A stretch of DNA of 64,000 bases from Prorocentrum cordatum (Eukaryota > Sar > Dinophyceae > Prorocentrales > Prorocentraceae), in NCBI GenBank assembly GCA_963575745.1, contig CAUYUJ010013958.1:292906-356905 (forward strand). The letters are read 5' to 3'. Position numbers and translations under genes: made by a program. Shown here in pieces: positions 1-11,468 of the stretch (positions within the stretch are counted from its first letter, which is position 1; every line of letters begins with the position of its first letter). The notes beneath the pieces are model-generated. The model was given only the letters and a program-made list of their open reading frames with translations, made no database searches and was not told the origin of the DNA.

Positions 1-286
1 AGCAGCCGCGGGAGCAGTAACGCCCCATCAAAGGGAAAGAGTCGGGTTTGCTACGCATACAGCCGAGGCCCCCAGAACTGCGATGGATCTTGCGGTAGAG
101 AGCATCGACCGCTGACGAAACAGGAGAAGCAGGAGCGCGACGGCTGGGAGCAAAGCCTCCAGAAGTCTGGTAAAGGGCTGCCGTGCAGCCGCAATGCGGA
201 ACAGACGGCCGCAGCCGAAAAGACTGCGAAGGCGTTGAAGACACAAGACACAGGCGGCCCCCGCACAGGACGGAGGGAAGACACAC

Positions 287-583
287 GGCGGAAAGTCCGG
301 TGGTCAGAAGGGAAAGAGTAAAGCGAAATGCTGGTACCACCTGGACGGCCAGACGTGCCCCTTCGGCGACAAGTGTTGGCACAAGGCCAACACTCCCGGG
401 CACCCGTTACCCGGGGCGGAGGCGTCTGGCGCCCCTGGCACCGACGCCGCCCACGCGGGCGCTGTCGCAGCGACGATCTGCGCGGCCTCCGCAGAACCGG
501 TGCAACTGGCATGTCCGGCTGCGCCCTTCGCCGGGTCACGATCCCGGGCGATGAACCAAGGGCCAATGGCCAGCCCATGAGAT
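287..583 (+). pseudogene. Ty1/copia-like Gag C-terminal segment with CCCH-like zinc finger
   Basis: In the frame whose codons start at position 287, a basic linker rich in G, K and S runs into CWYHLDGQTCPFGDKCWH at 329-382. This is a C-x8-C-x5-C-x1-H arrangement, close to a CCCH finger but with short final spacing. An Ala/Pro-rich tail follows and ends at a stop near 581. Gag zinc fingers bind the element's RNA for packaging. The segment sits upstream of, and in the same direction as, the protease-integrase frame, so it is best read as the 3' part of a gag gene whose start lies outside the window. About 500 bases with no clean frame separate it from the protease. The finger assignment is inference from cysteine spacing. 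Confidence 0.5.
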
Positions 584-1096
584 AAATGGTCAGACAGCTC
601 CCCCTTCATTGAGACGCTGAGATGCCTGATAGCTGGCGGAATCCGATGGTACCCGAGGGGCGCGTTGGACCTGCTGGAGACAGGAAAGCCCGGGCGAAGT
701 TCACTGCGTCGCGACGCAGGTGGCACCCTTAACCGGATGCCCGCTACTGCCCGGACAGATAGGAGGGAACGAATAGACCTTTCGACGCATTACCCGACGC
801 CGTGGACCCTGAGGAAGATCAGGGAAGCCGATCCGAGGCCGAAAGCCTCGAAGCATGGGGATCCGTTTAGTTTTCCCAAGAAATGGCAAAAGTGGCGCAC
901 GAAGACCACACGCGTGCATCAGCAGCTCGCCAACAATGACGCGAGCGACTTGGAGCATGAAGTGTGGAGGTTGTGGCGCCCGCGACTGACGACGGGCATG
1001 ATCGCGATGGCGGGGGCGGCAATGCCGATGCCGCATCGGCCAGGAAGCACAACCGCAGAATGAGGGGTAATTAGGGAGACGGTCCGCCTGGGATCG

Positions 1097-3379
1097 ATGC
1101 GATTCATAATCGACACTGGGTGTGGATCCAACCTGATTGCTTTAGAATATGTACAGAATGCAGGCGCTATAGACATGATGAAGGAACTCCAAGTCCCTAT
1201 CGCATTGAAAACGGCCGGGGGGCTTTCCAGTGCCCTCGGAACCGTGAGAATTGCCTGCGGCCGGCTAATGAGTGGTAAGCTCGACGCGATAGTCATGCCA
1301 GAAACGCCAAACGTGATATCGGTGGGCGAACTCTGCATAGATCACGGCTACAGTTTCTACTGGAAGAGTGGGAAGGAGCCGTATCTCCTCCTACCCAATG
1401 GGATGAGGGTGGACCTGACGGTAGATGACAAAATACCGTACCTCAACACTGGAGGAGGTGAAGCTTTGGGTCTGGTAGACGAGGCAGCTCCCGCCTACCC
1501 AATCGGGTTAGCGCGGCGGGCGCGTGTGGCGGCGAACGCGACGTCTAGCTTGAACGATCCCGAGCAAGCGGGTGGTCCCCCGCTCCGGGCGGTCAGGCAC
1601 CGCACCACCGTGGACCTGCACTCGCAAGAAGTGATGGCGGAACAATCGTATGTGGACGGAGTCTCTAATGACCGTCACGAGCACCACTGCAGGGGCGAGC
1701 CCGGCGAGGCTGACCTCCGAGGCAGGGACGTCATCACGTATTTCTACTATGAGCCTCGGTTGGCAATCCGGGGGGGATGGGAAACCGGCCCAACTGGGAT
1801 AGCCAACAGAATGCCACCGCACAACACCGAGGGCGGCAATGCCGCTGGAAGTGGGAAACAAGCCGCCCCCGCACCTGCAGAAGGGGCGGCAGAAGAACAC
1901 GCAGAGGCACTCGGCGCAATCGATCTCGTCGACGACGACGGCGCCGAAGACCCAATGCAGGAATCAGTGGGTGAGCCAAGTGGGGTCGAACGACTTAAGA
2001 AAGAGGCTCAATCAAGAAGGCACCTCATGACGCACCTGCCCAAGAACCCGCACTGCCCGACTTGCTCCTGGGCAAAGACGCTCAGAACACAGCAGCGGAA
2101 AAGGCAGAACAAGGCACTGAAGAAGTTAAAGCCTTTCTCGGAGCCGAAAGCGTTCGGAGGCCTATGCGCCATGGACCACTGGTTCGCGCTTGATGAACTA
2201 TCGAGGGGACTTTGCGGAGAAACCTCGCGTGCGACACTGCGCGACCGGTTCACGAGATTCCTGGCGGCAAAACGCACGTTCGGAAAGCCGGCCGAGCAGG
2301 TCGCCGACTTCTTAGTGAACCTACGGGCCCCGCGCGAACAGTTCGTGCACATCTACTCCGATCCGGCAAGAGAGCTAAAGAAAGCCTGCCAGGATCTGAA
2401 GATAGCTTACGATTCCACTCAGCCGGCGAACAAGAAACATAATTCCGTAGCGGAACGCGCCAATGGCGTCGTTCAAGACGGAGCGAGAACCCTGCTCATG
2501 ACTGCCGGGTTGCCGGCACAGTTTTGGGCATTCGCCATCCCTTACTTCTGCGCATGCTATAACGCCACGCACGAAGAGAACGGCAAGACTCCGTGGGAGT
2601 TAAGATTCGGCGGGCCCTTCAGTGCCCCGCTGGTTCCATGCGGATCGGCAGTCCGATATTTGCCACCGCCGGAACCCTGGATAAAACAGCCCAAAATGGC
2701 CCCGAGAACGCGAGTCGGCGTATATCTCGGATATGTACAGCATACGGGGGGGCGCGTTGGCGCTGACCACTATTGCATGCCGTTGGCGCAACTTGAAGGG
2801 TGGAACTTCACTACTGGTATGAGGGCAGATGGCAACAGACCCATCGTGGAGAGAACGGAACAGGCGTGGACCGACACAGCTGTGGAGCAAGTGGAAGACG
2901 AATCTCCAGATGGGGTCATCGACAATGTCGACAAGGATTCCCCAGTGCATTTCCCGCTGAGGCGAGCCTATGACAAGGATGCTGCGAACGTTAGCAGTGT
3001 CACACTTGAAACGCTGCTGTCGAGCGGGAATGCTGCGGAAGAACAACAGGAGAAGCCGCGTGCGACATGGAGGAGGAAAACGGGCTCCCACGAGGGCCCA
3101 ACGATGGTTCCCGACACTCCCGACGATCTCGGGGTGGAGGGGGCTGAGCCTCACGCCGCTGGCGGACGAGCGGACGAAGCCCTGGGGGGCCATGATCCGA
3201 CAGATGATGAAGGACCGTCGGGCCCGCCGCCCGACCCAGAGCTCCCGCCCGGTGCCAGGCGAAGGAGAGTTAATTTCAATGCGGTAAGGATCGGCGAGAA
3301 CCTCGCCGAGACAGAAGTCACCATTGCCAGGCAGACCAAATTCCTTGCGGCCCCCCGCGAGGGACGGACAAAAGGTTGA
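1097..3379 (+). pseudogene. Ty1/copia-like protease-integrase polyprotein segment
   Basis: Open frame of 760 codons. An aspartic protease signature, IDTGCGSNLI, lies at residues 5-14; this enzyme cleaves the polyprotein. After an acidic linker comes an integrase zinc-binding motif (HLMTH...HCPTC, residues 309-323). The DDE core is readable: D360 in AMDHW, D422 in YSDPAR and E453 in NSVAERAN, spaced 61 and 30 residues apart, close to retroviral and copia integrases. A GKTPWE-type motif follows. Integrase inserts the cDNA copy. Protease before integrase, and integrase before RT, is the copia order as opposed to gypsy. The first ATG is only the first Met of the frame and need not be the real start. 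The frame ends inside the linker towards RT and overlaps the next frame at 3324, so this copy carries a frameshift. The catalytic residues look intact. Confidence 0.85.
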
Positions 3380-4658
3380 ACAAGTCATGGCAATAACAAC
3401 GCAAAACCTGGACACGGGAGAGCATTACGAGAAGAACGCCGTGGTTGTAGGTAAGCCTCTCGAGGAGCTCACGAAACCACCCCCGCTGAAGGGCAAGCAA
3501 AAGACGGCACATCTTCGAGTGGTATTCTACGATGATCCTTACTACAGGAGGCCTAACGAGGTGGACGTGCACGATGAGGTATACGGAAACGCTGTCCTCC
3601 GACGTACACAGAAGGAATCTACTAATCCAGGCGCCCACCCTGACCGATGGTTCAAGACAAGTGGATCGGAACGGAAGAGACTCTTTGAAGAATGCAAAAC
3701 GGAAAAGAAGGGCTTCTATGGATTAGAGGATCCGGGTCCGAACATTGACCTCTTGAGGGCAATGGGCATCGACATGTCTCGACCGGCGCCGACCTATGTG
3801 ATGGCGGCGGCCGCCCTTCAAGAAAAATGCCAGGTGGATGATGATGCGTTGAAAGACTTCCAGGAGTGGTGCACAGAAACGTGCACACCAGAAGAAGAAT
3901 CGGAACCATCCGATGGACGGGATTCGAGCACCGACGGTGAAAGTGACTGGGATCGCACGGCGCTTGACTGCGCGGCCGCGGCTCGTCGTCGCGGCGCCCC
4001 TCGCGCGCCCCTTCGCGGGCAAGATGCGGGCCGCGATACTCACCAGGAAAAGGAGCCGGCGCGCCGGCCGTGCTGCAACCCATTCACCGACTCTATGCAG
4101 GTCGGTGAAAAGGAAGAACTTCTTGCTCCTCCATCGACGCCGGGCAATGCCCAGATGACGAACTACGCTGGCGTCGCTCGACCTGTCACCAAGGCCGAGG
4201 CGGCCAACAATGAAAAAGCTCAGAAGGCGCTAATGGATGAGTGGGGACGTCTTAGAAAGTTCAAGACGTGGGATGAGTCAAAAGTCCATGAGCTCCGCGA
4301 TGTCAGAGCAAAGATGAAAGGAAATACCTTCCACATCGGGAGACTCTTCGCGATCGTATTCGAAAAGAACGCTGAACCCCCTGAAGGCCACAAAGATCGC
4401 AAATTCAAAGGGAGAGTAGTTTTTGACGGATCCGATGTTATTGATCAAGACAAGAACGTTGCGCTGTTCCAAGAGCTATCCAGGTGTCCGGCTACCATGC
4501 AGGCAAGCAAAGCTGCTGATACACACGGCCTGTTTGAGGGACACGACATACAACAAGCAAATGCCCGCCAGGCATACACTCAGTCGAAGCTAGGAGGCGC
4601 CCCGACGTGGGCGCGCTTGCCCAAGGAAGCATGGACTGAGAGCTGGGGGGGGGCATGA
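3324..4658 (+). pseudogene. Copia-like linker and N-terminal half of reverse transcriptase
   Basis: A 444-codon frame in a different phase from the integrase frame, continuing the same polyprotein. The first 280 residues are charged linker. From about residue 285 the sequence reads as the copia RT N-terminal region: a K/D/E-rich stretch (KALMDEWGRLRKFKTWDESK), then KGRVVFDGSDVIDQD, then DIQQANARQAYTQSKLGG, which resembles the conserved D-x-x-x-AY region that supplies a catalytic aspartate. It ends in a run of G around 4646-4651, after which the RT reading resumes in another frame at 4655. The shift at a homopolymer suggests either decay or a sequencing slip. RT copies the element RNA into cDNA in cytoplasmic particles. 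Confidence 0.75.
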
Positions 4659-5074
4659 TCGACCCAGCATGCCCCCTGCTATTAGTACTGCATGGACACC
4701 CTGATGCTGGTGGATTCCCGGAACAACACTGTGAGGCGCACATCATGCCGAAGGGGTTTGTTTCGATAACCTGCTGGAGGAGTTGCTACTATCACCCAGA
4801 GCTTGAACTGTTCTTAATCGTATACGTCGATGAGTTCAAACTCGCGGGTCCCTCTCGAAACCTGGAGACAGGATGGAGTCTTATACTGAGCTCATCTGAG
4901 ACTGCACCAGAAGGGGTCGATATGGACCCCCCTACGCCAGTGGGAAGATACCTCGGATGCGAGCACAGGATTTCGGAGAAATGGATAGATTGGCAAGGCG
5001 TAGCTCCAACCGTGTTGGACCCGCCACCTCTCAAGGGCCAAAACGCCGATGGCGTGGCCGAAGCGGGACACTAA
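4655..5074 (+). pseudogene. Copia-like reverse transcriptase core, altered YVDD box
   Basis: A 139-codon segment continuing RT. It contains LFLIVYVDEFKLAGP around 4808-4852. The catalytic motif of this family is YVDD; here the second Asp is replaced by Glu. It is followed by a copia-type stretch ending VGRYLGCEH. The frame closes at 5072-5074 and the coding trace then passes through about 230 bases (5075-5304) with only short open stretches. Together with the frame changes on both sides, the altered active site argues that this copy no longer encodes working RT. The family call rests on motif order and on continuity with the integrase and RNase H segments. Confidence 0.75.
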
Positions 5075-5304
5075 TCAGCCGCGGTCGCCCATGGCGCAAC
5101 GCAGCAGGGCACAATGATCACGATCTACTGCGACAGATCATCACACGTCCCCAAAGGGCACAGCGTGTGGGTGAGGCATGACGCCAATGCGAACAGATAC
5201 CACACGTCGTTACCGGGCGGACCCAAGGAAAGAGAGGCCGTCCGAAGAATCACCCTTGTCTAAGCACGCGGGAGGAACTCGACGACACTGAATACACCAG
5301 CGGG

Positions 5305-6879
5305 ATGGCGGCACCATCCGCAGCCGTCGCTGAGAAGTGCTTCAGGGCACCCCCCCCTGATGGCCCACGCAACATAGCCACACTACTGGTCTACCAAGAC
5401 CGCGATGCTGAGGCCACAGTCTGTACTCCTCAGAGCCCCACAGAACAGCGCGGGTCACGCGAGCGACGGCGTGCGGCACCCGCCACACCACAGCTACCTC
5501 CGACACCAGAGTACAAGCCAGGATTGAAGAAGAAAGTACGAATAATGGAGTACGATATGGCCGAATTCTTCAAGTCCTGCGTGTCGCTCTACGCTGAGCT
5601 CACAGACACTGATCAAAGCACGTATCCACTGTCGGGAACTCCCTTTGGCCCTGAACGCATCTCGTTCGAAGACGGGCAAGGCGGGCCACGCGGAGAACTA
5701 GTGGCACCTGCCGGAGAGGCTCTAGCAGCGTGTCTGAGAATCGACGCTGCTACGGGGCCTCCCGATGCAGAAATACACGTGGGAGGTCCTCCAATGGAGG
5801 ACTCACCAGCTCCTGATCCCAAGCCGCCTGCCCCATCAGGTATACCGCAACCTATTGCAGCCAAGGTACTGATGCAGATACTCTATGGGGCACGGATGGC
5901 ACGTCCGGATCTGCTGAACGCAGTCTGCAAGACAGCTGCTTGTGTCACTAGGTGGACTGAACAACGGGCTATAGATCTGTTTCGCATAATCTGCCATCTG
6001 AAAGCAACGGTGGACTACCGCCTAGCGTCCTGGGTCGGAGACCGCCGCGAAGACGCATGGCTGAAACAGTTCGCAGATGCTGATCTGGCAAGTGACATTC
6101 GCACTTGTCGCAGTACAAGTGCCAATGCGCAGTTCCTGTGGGAACCAAACACAAGAGCGCTTCAAAGCTGCAATTCACGACGACAGACCGCAGTGTCCCA
6201 CAGCACACTGGAAGCGGAGATCGTGTCAGCTGACGAGGCACTCAGAAGAGAACTCTTGCCAGCGCTCCCACTGTGGGGGATGCTACTCGGCCGAAGCCTG
6301 AGGGCAGAGTTCATGGAAGACAACCAAGCCGTCGAGATGGTTTGTAAGGCAGGTGGCTCACAGAGACTTATGCACCTGCCACGTACTCACCGAATCGACG
6401 CTTCTGCCGTCGCTGAGCAGTTCGCCAGGGGCACGGTGAACCTGGCACACTGCCCAACGCACGATCAGGCCGCCGACATCGGCACCAAGAGGTTTGAACA
6501 GCCACCGTCGTGGGTAAAAGTGCTGTACTCGGTGCAGGTCGTGGCCCCGACCTTCTGGACTGCCCCGTCGCATCAACAATACATGGGCTCGCTATTTGAA
6601 GGCGAAACGGATCTTCCCCTGAAGCCCCGGGGGACTCTCAAGCCGAAGCTAGGAGCGCAGTCCAAGCTACGGAACGGCGGCAAGATACCCAGTAAGAAGG
6701 CCAAGAAAAAGCTTAAAAGAGAAAACAAAGGCAAAGCTCCTGCTGATTCTCCGCCAAACCCTAGGGTTGATAACCGGGCAGGAACACCAGCGGAGGTCAG
6801 CAACGAACGGAGGAATGACCGTCAGCGAAAGACAAAAGAAGACAAATACATGATGGCGCCGTTAGATAACGGACAGTGA
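5305..6879 (+). pseudogene. Copia-like connection and RNase H domain
   Basis: A 524-codon frame. Residues 190-240 (AKVLMQILYGARMARPDLL...) are the connection region found in copia RTs. The RNase H domain follows with the four acidic positions visible: the Asp of FADADLASD, the Glu of HSTLEAEIV, the Asp of MEDNQAVEM and the Asp of CPTHDQAADIGTK. This last motif before the domain end is typical of copia polyproteins. RNase H removes the RNA strand during cDNA synthesis. The tail from about residue 430 is basic and rich in K, P and G, and ends at a stop at 6877-6879. The frame differs from that of the RT core. The RNase H catalytic set looks intact even though RT is altered. Confidence 0.85.
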
Positions 6880-7540
6880 GTCAAGCACTTCAGAGGCACA
6901 GGCCCAGTCATTCGATGAAGGCAGCGGCCAAGATACCGATGATGAACGGAGAGCAACGGATAGCGATGCTACGATTGCCGCTCCTGATGCCGCTGCAGGT
7001 TCCAGCGAAAGATCCCGACAACGCCTTTTCATATAATTTCGTTGCGGATTTAGCAGTCGGCTAGGAAACCAAGCTATCATCCCTGACGGTCAACGCAAGG
7101 TGGTGCGTCTAGCGGAGAAAGAAGATATGACCACCAAAGAAGGAAAAGTGTTCGCGGTGGCCAAGAAAATAGAGTTTGGAAAAAAATAAGGAGTAAAGGC
7201 CTTACCACCGACAGACGCATAACATTGTGGATCTCGATACCGTGTACGGGCGGGTCCCCATGGCAATACGTGAACGAGGCCATGGATTACCGCTCTGGCA
7301 ACGAAAAAGCTCTCAAGAAATTGAGGGGTCACGTGGCACTGGTTAGGAAGTTGTTAGGGGTAGCTCGCGATTTGGCCCAAGAGGTCATGAAGAGAAAGGG
7401 CCAGATTTGTCTCGAGTGGCCGACCCCACGTCGATACTGCAGTGATCCACATGTGAAAGAATTCCTGGATAAGTACAAAATGACAAAATTAGGCTCCATG
7501 GATGTGCTTACGGTCTTAAGAACAGCAAGGGGCAGTACAT
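6880..7540 (+). pseudogene. Copia polyprotein tail: acidic linker and conserved C-terminal segment
   Basis: After the RNase H frame stops, a Ser/Asp/Glu-rich linker can be read in another phase from about 6879 to 7190. At 7225-7540 comes a distinct domain beginning MWISIPCTGGSPWQ, with a charged helical stretch and a second motif, LEWPTPRRYCSDPHV. From memory, a segment of this type follows the copia RNase H in dinoflagellate retroelements; I do not know its function. It continues in a shifted frame at 7539 (KKPWSIASP...CDGSHRHVEARG). The shift lies just before the AAAAAG at 7542-7547. A profile search of the combined 7225-7700 translation would settle the family. Confidence 0.55.
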
Positions 7541-8384
7541 GAAAAAGCCATGGAGCATTGCATCGCCCCCTAGCATGATGGCTGAAGGTTTGATACGTAG
7601 GTGTGATGGAAGCCACAGGCATGTGGAAGCGAGAGGAAGGGATTGCAAGCAGACGGAAGATTACACGGATGACTTTGTGAGACGTGTGCATTCGTTGGTG
7701 TTGCAGGTTCTTGCGGGTGAGGTGAGCACGTGTACAATGTACCACGCCCCCGCTAATGCTGCACCCGCCGTTGTGCGCGTTGGAGTGTCTTTGACCGCTG
7801 CTGTTTCGGCTCTTAACGCGGCCCGGGCGCAGCCCCCCGACGCGGCCGCTTCGCCGGCCATAACTTCTTGCGCGCGCCGCTGCTGCTTGCCGGCGACTCG
7901 CAGCCAAACCACAGGCGCCCTCGCTGCGCCTTCATCCATCGGTCGCGGGCCCCGCAGGTCCGCAAGCTACGTGAAGAAGGGCGCCGGGCGCCCCGCCATC
8001 AGCAAGGGACTGCCCTTGAAGGACGAGCATAGGACAACGTCCTGCATCACTCACGGAGGCCTGCGCGGGTTCTGGGGAACAATGTTCCAGAACGGACAAG
8101 ATTGCCCGAACGCATTTCGATGCGAACCCATCAAACGCATCCTCCAGGACAAGGACATGGAAGATTCGGACAAACTCAATGCGTGCATACAGGAGATGTA
8201 CGGCCTTCTTGGCCTCGCGAAGCATGTCCTGAGTGATCACAACCTCGAGCGCCGCTACGCCGCGGGAAGTGCAATGGACTGTGACTTGGAGCGCCCGCAG
8301 CGATGCACGTTGCCGCGCGGCCGCTGGGACAACGCAGAAATATTCGTCTTCCATGCCACTCAAGGTGCAGACGAGAGCAATTAA
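7539..8384 (+). pseudogene. End of copia C-terminal segment fused to unrecognised coding sequence
   Basis: A 281-codon frame. The first 60 residues complete the conserved segment begun upstream (KKPWSIASP..., CDGSHRHVEARG, TEDYTDDFVRRVHSL). From about residue 70 the composition becomes Ala/Arg/Pro-rich and then changes again to a protein-like stretch, ITHGGLRGFWGTMFQNGQDC...FRCEPIKRILQDKDMEDSDK, with two cysteines spaced C-x5-C. I do not recognise this second part. The frame is unbroken across the join. So either the retroelement polyprotein extends further than usual, or it abuts another gene by chance of frame. The stop is at 8382-8384, 60 bases before the next protein-like frame. Confidence 0.4.
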
Positions 8385-8407
8385 CACGGCGGCATCCTTG
8401 AGTTGGA

Positions 8408-8905
8408 AAGGGATGTGGGAGCATTCACCCCACACACGATGCCGTGGAGCAAGACCCCGAATATATGAATATATATCAGCTGCTGGGGATGCGCCCAGGT
8501 GAAAAGATCGGACGGTACTTCCGCGAGGCGTTCTTTGCTCTGCATGCAGACAAGCGGAGGAAGTTCGAGAATGATGGGCTCGATCAGCCCGGATTGCTGG
8601 CAAAGATGATCAAGAAGCCATCATACCAGCCAACAGTGGACATTCCACAAGATGTCTACCAAGCCATCTGGAATTCCGCCAGCGCAGACAACATCCCCTG
8701 GATCGCGGGGCTCGAGCCCTACGCGCAGGGCAGACATCTGCCCGTAATACGAGGAAAACAGTCAAGTTGGGAAGTGCCGCGTGAGTGTGGCGGACCTCGT
8801 CAGGTTGAGGACCTGAGTGCTGTGGTGATTGCGCCATGGATGGGCTCTGAGGCGCACGCAGAATACCGCATCACCCGACCATCTCCTCACTCCGGCCCAG
8901 AATGA
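8408..8905 (+). pseudogene. Unrecognised coding segment with J-domain-like stretch
   Basis: The frame used from 8444 contains NIYQLLGMRPGEKIGRYFRE followed by AFFALHADKRRKFENDG at about 8463-8575. Spacing and residue types resemble a DnaJ J-domain (Y..LG....-I...-AF..L-HPDK), but the HPD tripeptide is HAD. In true J proteins the HPD is needed to stimulate Hsp70, so this would be a J-like fold or a chance resemblance. The remainder is not recognised. It overlaps the next frame from 8829 by about 75 bases. It is part of the long frameshifted coding block between the copia element and the 102-bp satellite. Confidence 0.35.
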
Positions 8906-10166
8906 ATCTTTGCTTCAAGCATGGTTTCAGGAGCCCACTGATCGACTGTTTCATGACTTGGAGACAATGTCTCCGCGACAACTCTTCAGGTTCTACGAGA
9001 GTGCAGTCTGGGACCACGTGGGTCAGTACAGGCCCAATGGGCCACAGAGGCACATTGCCGACGGGTTTCATTCCATCCACGCCACGATGCCCGACGATGT
9101 CGCGTGGACTGGAAGGGTCGGCGATCCTGCTCGCGCCCCGATTGAACCAGGGGGAGCTGCACGCTACCCGCAGAGGGAGAACGAGCCTCTTCGGGACAGC
9201 CCGCTTTGCAGGAAGATGCCGCTGCGGGATGTATCGCTCATGACCTCATACGAAGGCGCCACATTCCAAGACCTGGAGGAGCATGTCAAGAAGCACGAGA
9301 CTTACCCGGGTGTCCGGGGCCCCAGCGGGCGGCCCGCACTGTCGCACGACCCATGGCCATGCGCAACGCTGGGGGGGCGCCGGAAGTCACGCGACCAGGA
9401 GTACATAGTGGAGTTTCAGGACAGCCTTGTTCACTGCGGTTGGCTAAAGCGCGCTGATTACATATCGCCTGAGCCCGACCACAGGCGTGATCAGGGGCTC
9501 CCTGAGATCGACTTCGACCCTACTCCCCTCTATTCAGCGCCGTTGCCATACTTCAATTTGCGACAGCGAGTCTTGCAGGAGGAGACAGCGAGGCGCGGCA
9601 TCATTGAGCGCAAAGCTGCCCCCCCCCCCCATCGGCACACCGTGAACGATCTGGAAGAGGCAACCCACCGAATCGCTGGAATCGCACGAGGGAAGATGGC
9701 ACGAGGCAGTCGTCCCGGGACTACAGGGCGAGGGGGCCGCCGTCTCCTCCGCCCAAGGCGCCTCCCGGAGGACAGCCGCCCAAGAGGGCGCCGCCGAGGC
9801 CTCCGACGAAACCTCCGGGCCCTAAGGCCCCACCGTCGTATGGCGACCAGGGCGAGAGCCGCCCGCCGAAGCCTCAGGCTCCCAAGGCGCCACCGCCATG
9901 CCGGCGCCCAAGGCAGGAGGGCCAGCCGAAGCCTCCGGCTCCTGGCGCGGCCCCGAATTACAATGCACCGAATGAGGGACGTACGCCAAAGCCTTAGGCC
10001 CCTGGCGCGCCGCCCTCCAATCCCGCCGATGGCGAGGGGAGAACGCCGAGGTCTCAGGCCTCTGGCGCACCGCCTTCCCATCCGGCCCATGGCGAAGGGA
10101 GGATTCCGAAGCCGCAGGCTCCGGGTACGACTCCGGGCTCCAGCACCCAAGGCAGACAACCTATGA
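8829..10166 (+). pseudogene. Unrecognised coding segment leading into proline-rich repeats
   Basis: The first ~290 residues of this 445-codon frame read like a folded, soluble protein (LLQAWFQEPTDRLFHDLE..., YESAVWDHVGQY, IVEFQDSLVHCGWLKRADY). I do not recognise the family. After the C run at 9621-9630 the frame turns into Arg-rich nonsense, because the coding phase shifts there. In the alternative phase 9690-10150 is strongly Pro/Lys/Ala-rich. An in-frame TAG near 9996 interrupts that phase. The C homopolymer shift and the stop mark it as a pseudogene, or as containing sequence errors. Confidence 0.4.
9835..10135 (+). repeat. 60-bp tandem repeat encoding proline-rich 20-residue units
   Basis: Five diverged copies at about 60-base spacing: the anchor GCGA(A/G)GGGAG recurs at about 10031 and 10091, with earlier diverged copies near 9841, 9910 and 9970. 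In the proline-rich phase each unit reads approximately GEGRTPKPQAPGAPPSNPAH. A multiple-of-three period with mainly synonymous or conservative differences suggests the repeat evolved as protein before the gene decayed. Low-complexity proline-rich linkers of this kind are usually disordered. Confidence 0.6.
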
Positions 10167-11467
10167 GCCGTTCGCACCGGGCTACGCCCCTCCGTACAAG
10201 GCGCCCCCCCAGGGGATGGCACCTCCTCCGGCGCCGCCACGGGCCGCGCGCGACCCTTACGAAACGCCTTCGCAGACGCCACCGAGCAAGGGGCCGCCTC
10301 CCAGCTCGCCGAAGGCAATGCCCCCGCCGCCTGGATTTAGGCCAAGACCGACCGACGAGAGAGCGCCTTCGTCGCCACCGCCGAGCAAGTATGCATCTGC
10401 TGAGGGGCGCGGTGAGCCCCCGCCCAAAAAGCAGCCCAGGCAGAAACAGGCGCCTCCCGCACCGCCGCGCACTTCGTCTGCGGGTGCCGCGGACGGCCGA
10501 TAGCAGCAGGCACCTGGCGACTATGCCAGGGACTGAAGGAGCGCCCACGCAGAATCCAGCCCATGGCTCGGACGGTAGGGGCCAGCAGGCCACAGGCGAT
10601 TACGCCACGAGCGAATCGCAGGGGCTGAAGCGGCGTCTTGATAGAGAACAAAAGATGAGCGAGGACAGCAGGGCCGCTGAAGCCGAGCAACAGCGACGTG
10701 CAGAAGCTGGCGCTTCCGCGGCAGCCGATGAGCAAAGACCGGCTCCCATGTCACCACCGACGGTCACCTCATTGCCGCCAAGCCTCTCAGAGTACGACTT
10801 TGATGAGACAATGCGGCGTCCCGAGCAAGTCCCCATTCCACCAGATGAAGAGATGGGGACAGACACGCCACCGGGTGGCGAAGATGGGCCAGACCCGACG
10901 CTGGAAGGGGGAACGAAGACACCTGACGACGATGTCGTCGAGGCTACTCAGTCCCCAGTCCCGATGGAAGTGGACGCGGACACGCAGGGGTGGCCCCATG
11001 CTGTCGACTACGAAGCGCCCGGCAACGAGGGGCAGGGCCGAAGAGTCCAGAGTCACAGCTATGACGCCCTGGCGGCTCCCGCGCCACAGCAACCAATGGC
11101 TGCCGGCCCAAGGGACAACGACGACGGAAAAGCCAAGAAGCAGCATCGATGTGCACTCGCCGATAGAACAGGCATCCACGGGTATTGGAATGTCTTGGAG
11201 TACTCTTATGAACGGTTCAAATCGGCAGAAAGGCCAGATCCTCGCATGGACATGGAAATACTACCGAACAACGTACCGAAGCTCGAACACCGCAATGCGG
11301 CCGATTCAATCGGGAAAGCGCTTGCCTGCATCATCCGACCCGAAGCGGTGACATCATTCGCCAGGCTAAGTTTCCCGCAAGCTTGCGCCGCGCTGAGTAG
11401 CCTCATCAGGGCCGCGGGAATCTTCTCGCATTTCAGGAGAGGCAATATACCTCTACGCGGCCTTTGA
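10163..11467 (+). pseudogene. Unrecognised coding segment: acidic linker then folded-looking domain
   Basis: The first 110 residues of the 434-codon frame are Arg-rich, while the Pro/Lys-rich phase at 10216-10503 looks like the true one there. From about 10540 the frame becomes acidic and Pro/Glu-rich. From 11130 it reads as a folded domain: HRCALADRTGIHGYWNVLEYSYERF, MDMEILPNNVPKLEHRNAAD and FPQACAALSSLIRAAGIFSHF. It continues after a frame change at 11467 as YLYAAFDVPLSTWYTPIP in the next segment. No family is recognised. Confidence 0.4.
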
Positions 11468-11468
11468 C

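Noticed and set aside
2685-2700. GCCCAAAATGGCCCC as an inverse SL fragment
   Set aside because: Only eight core bases match and it lies inside the integrase coding sequence (PKMAP).
1-7740. LTRs of the copia-like element
   Set aside because: The left end lies outside the window and no matching direct repeat could be found downstream of 7.7 kb by eye.
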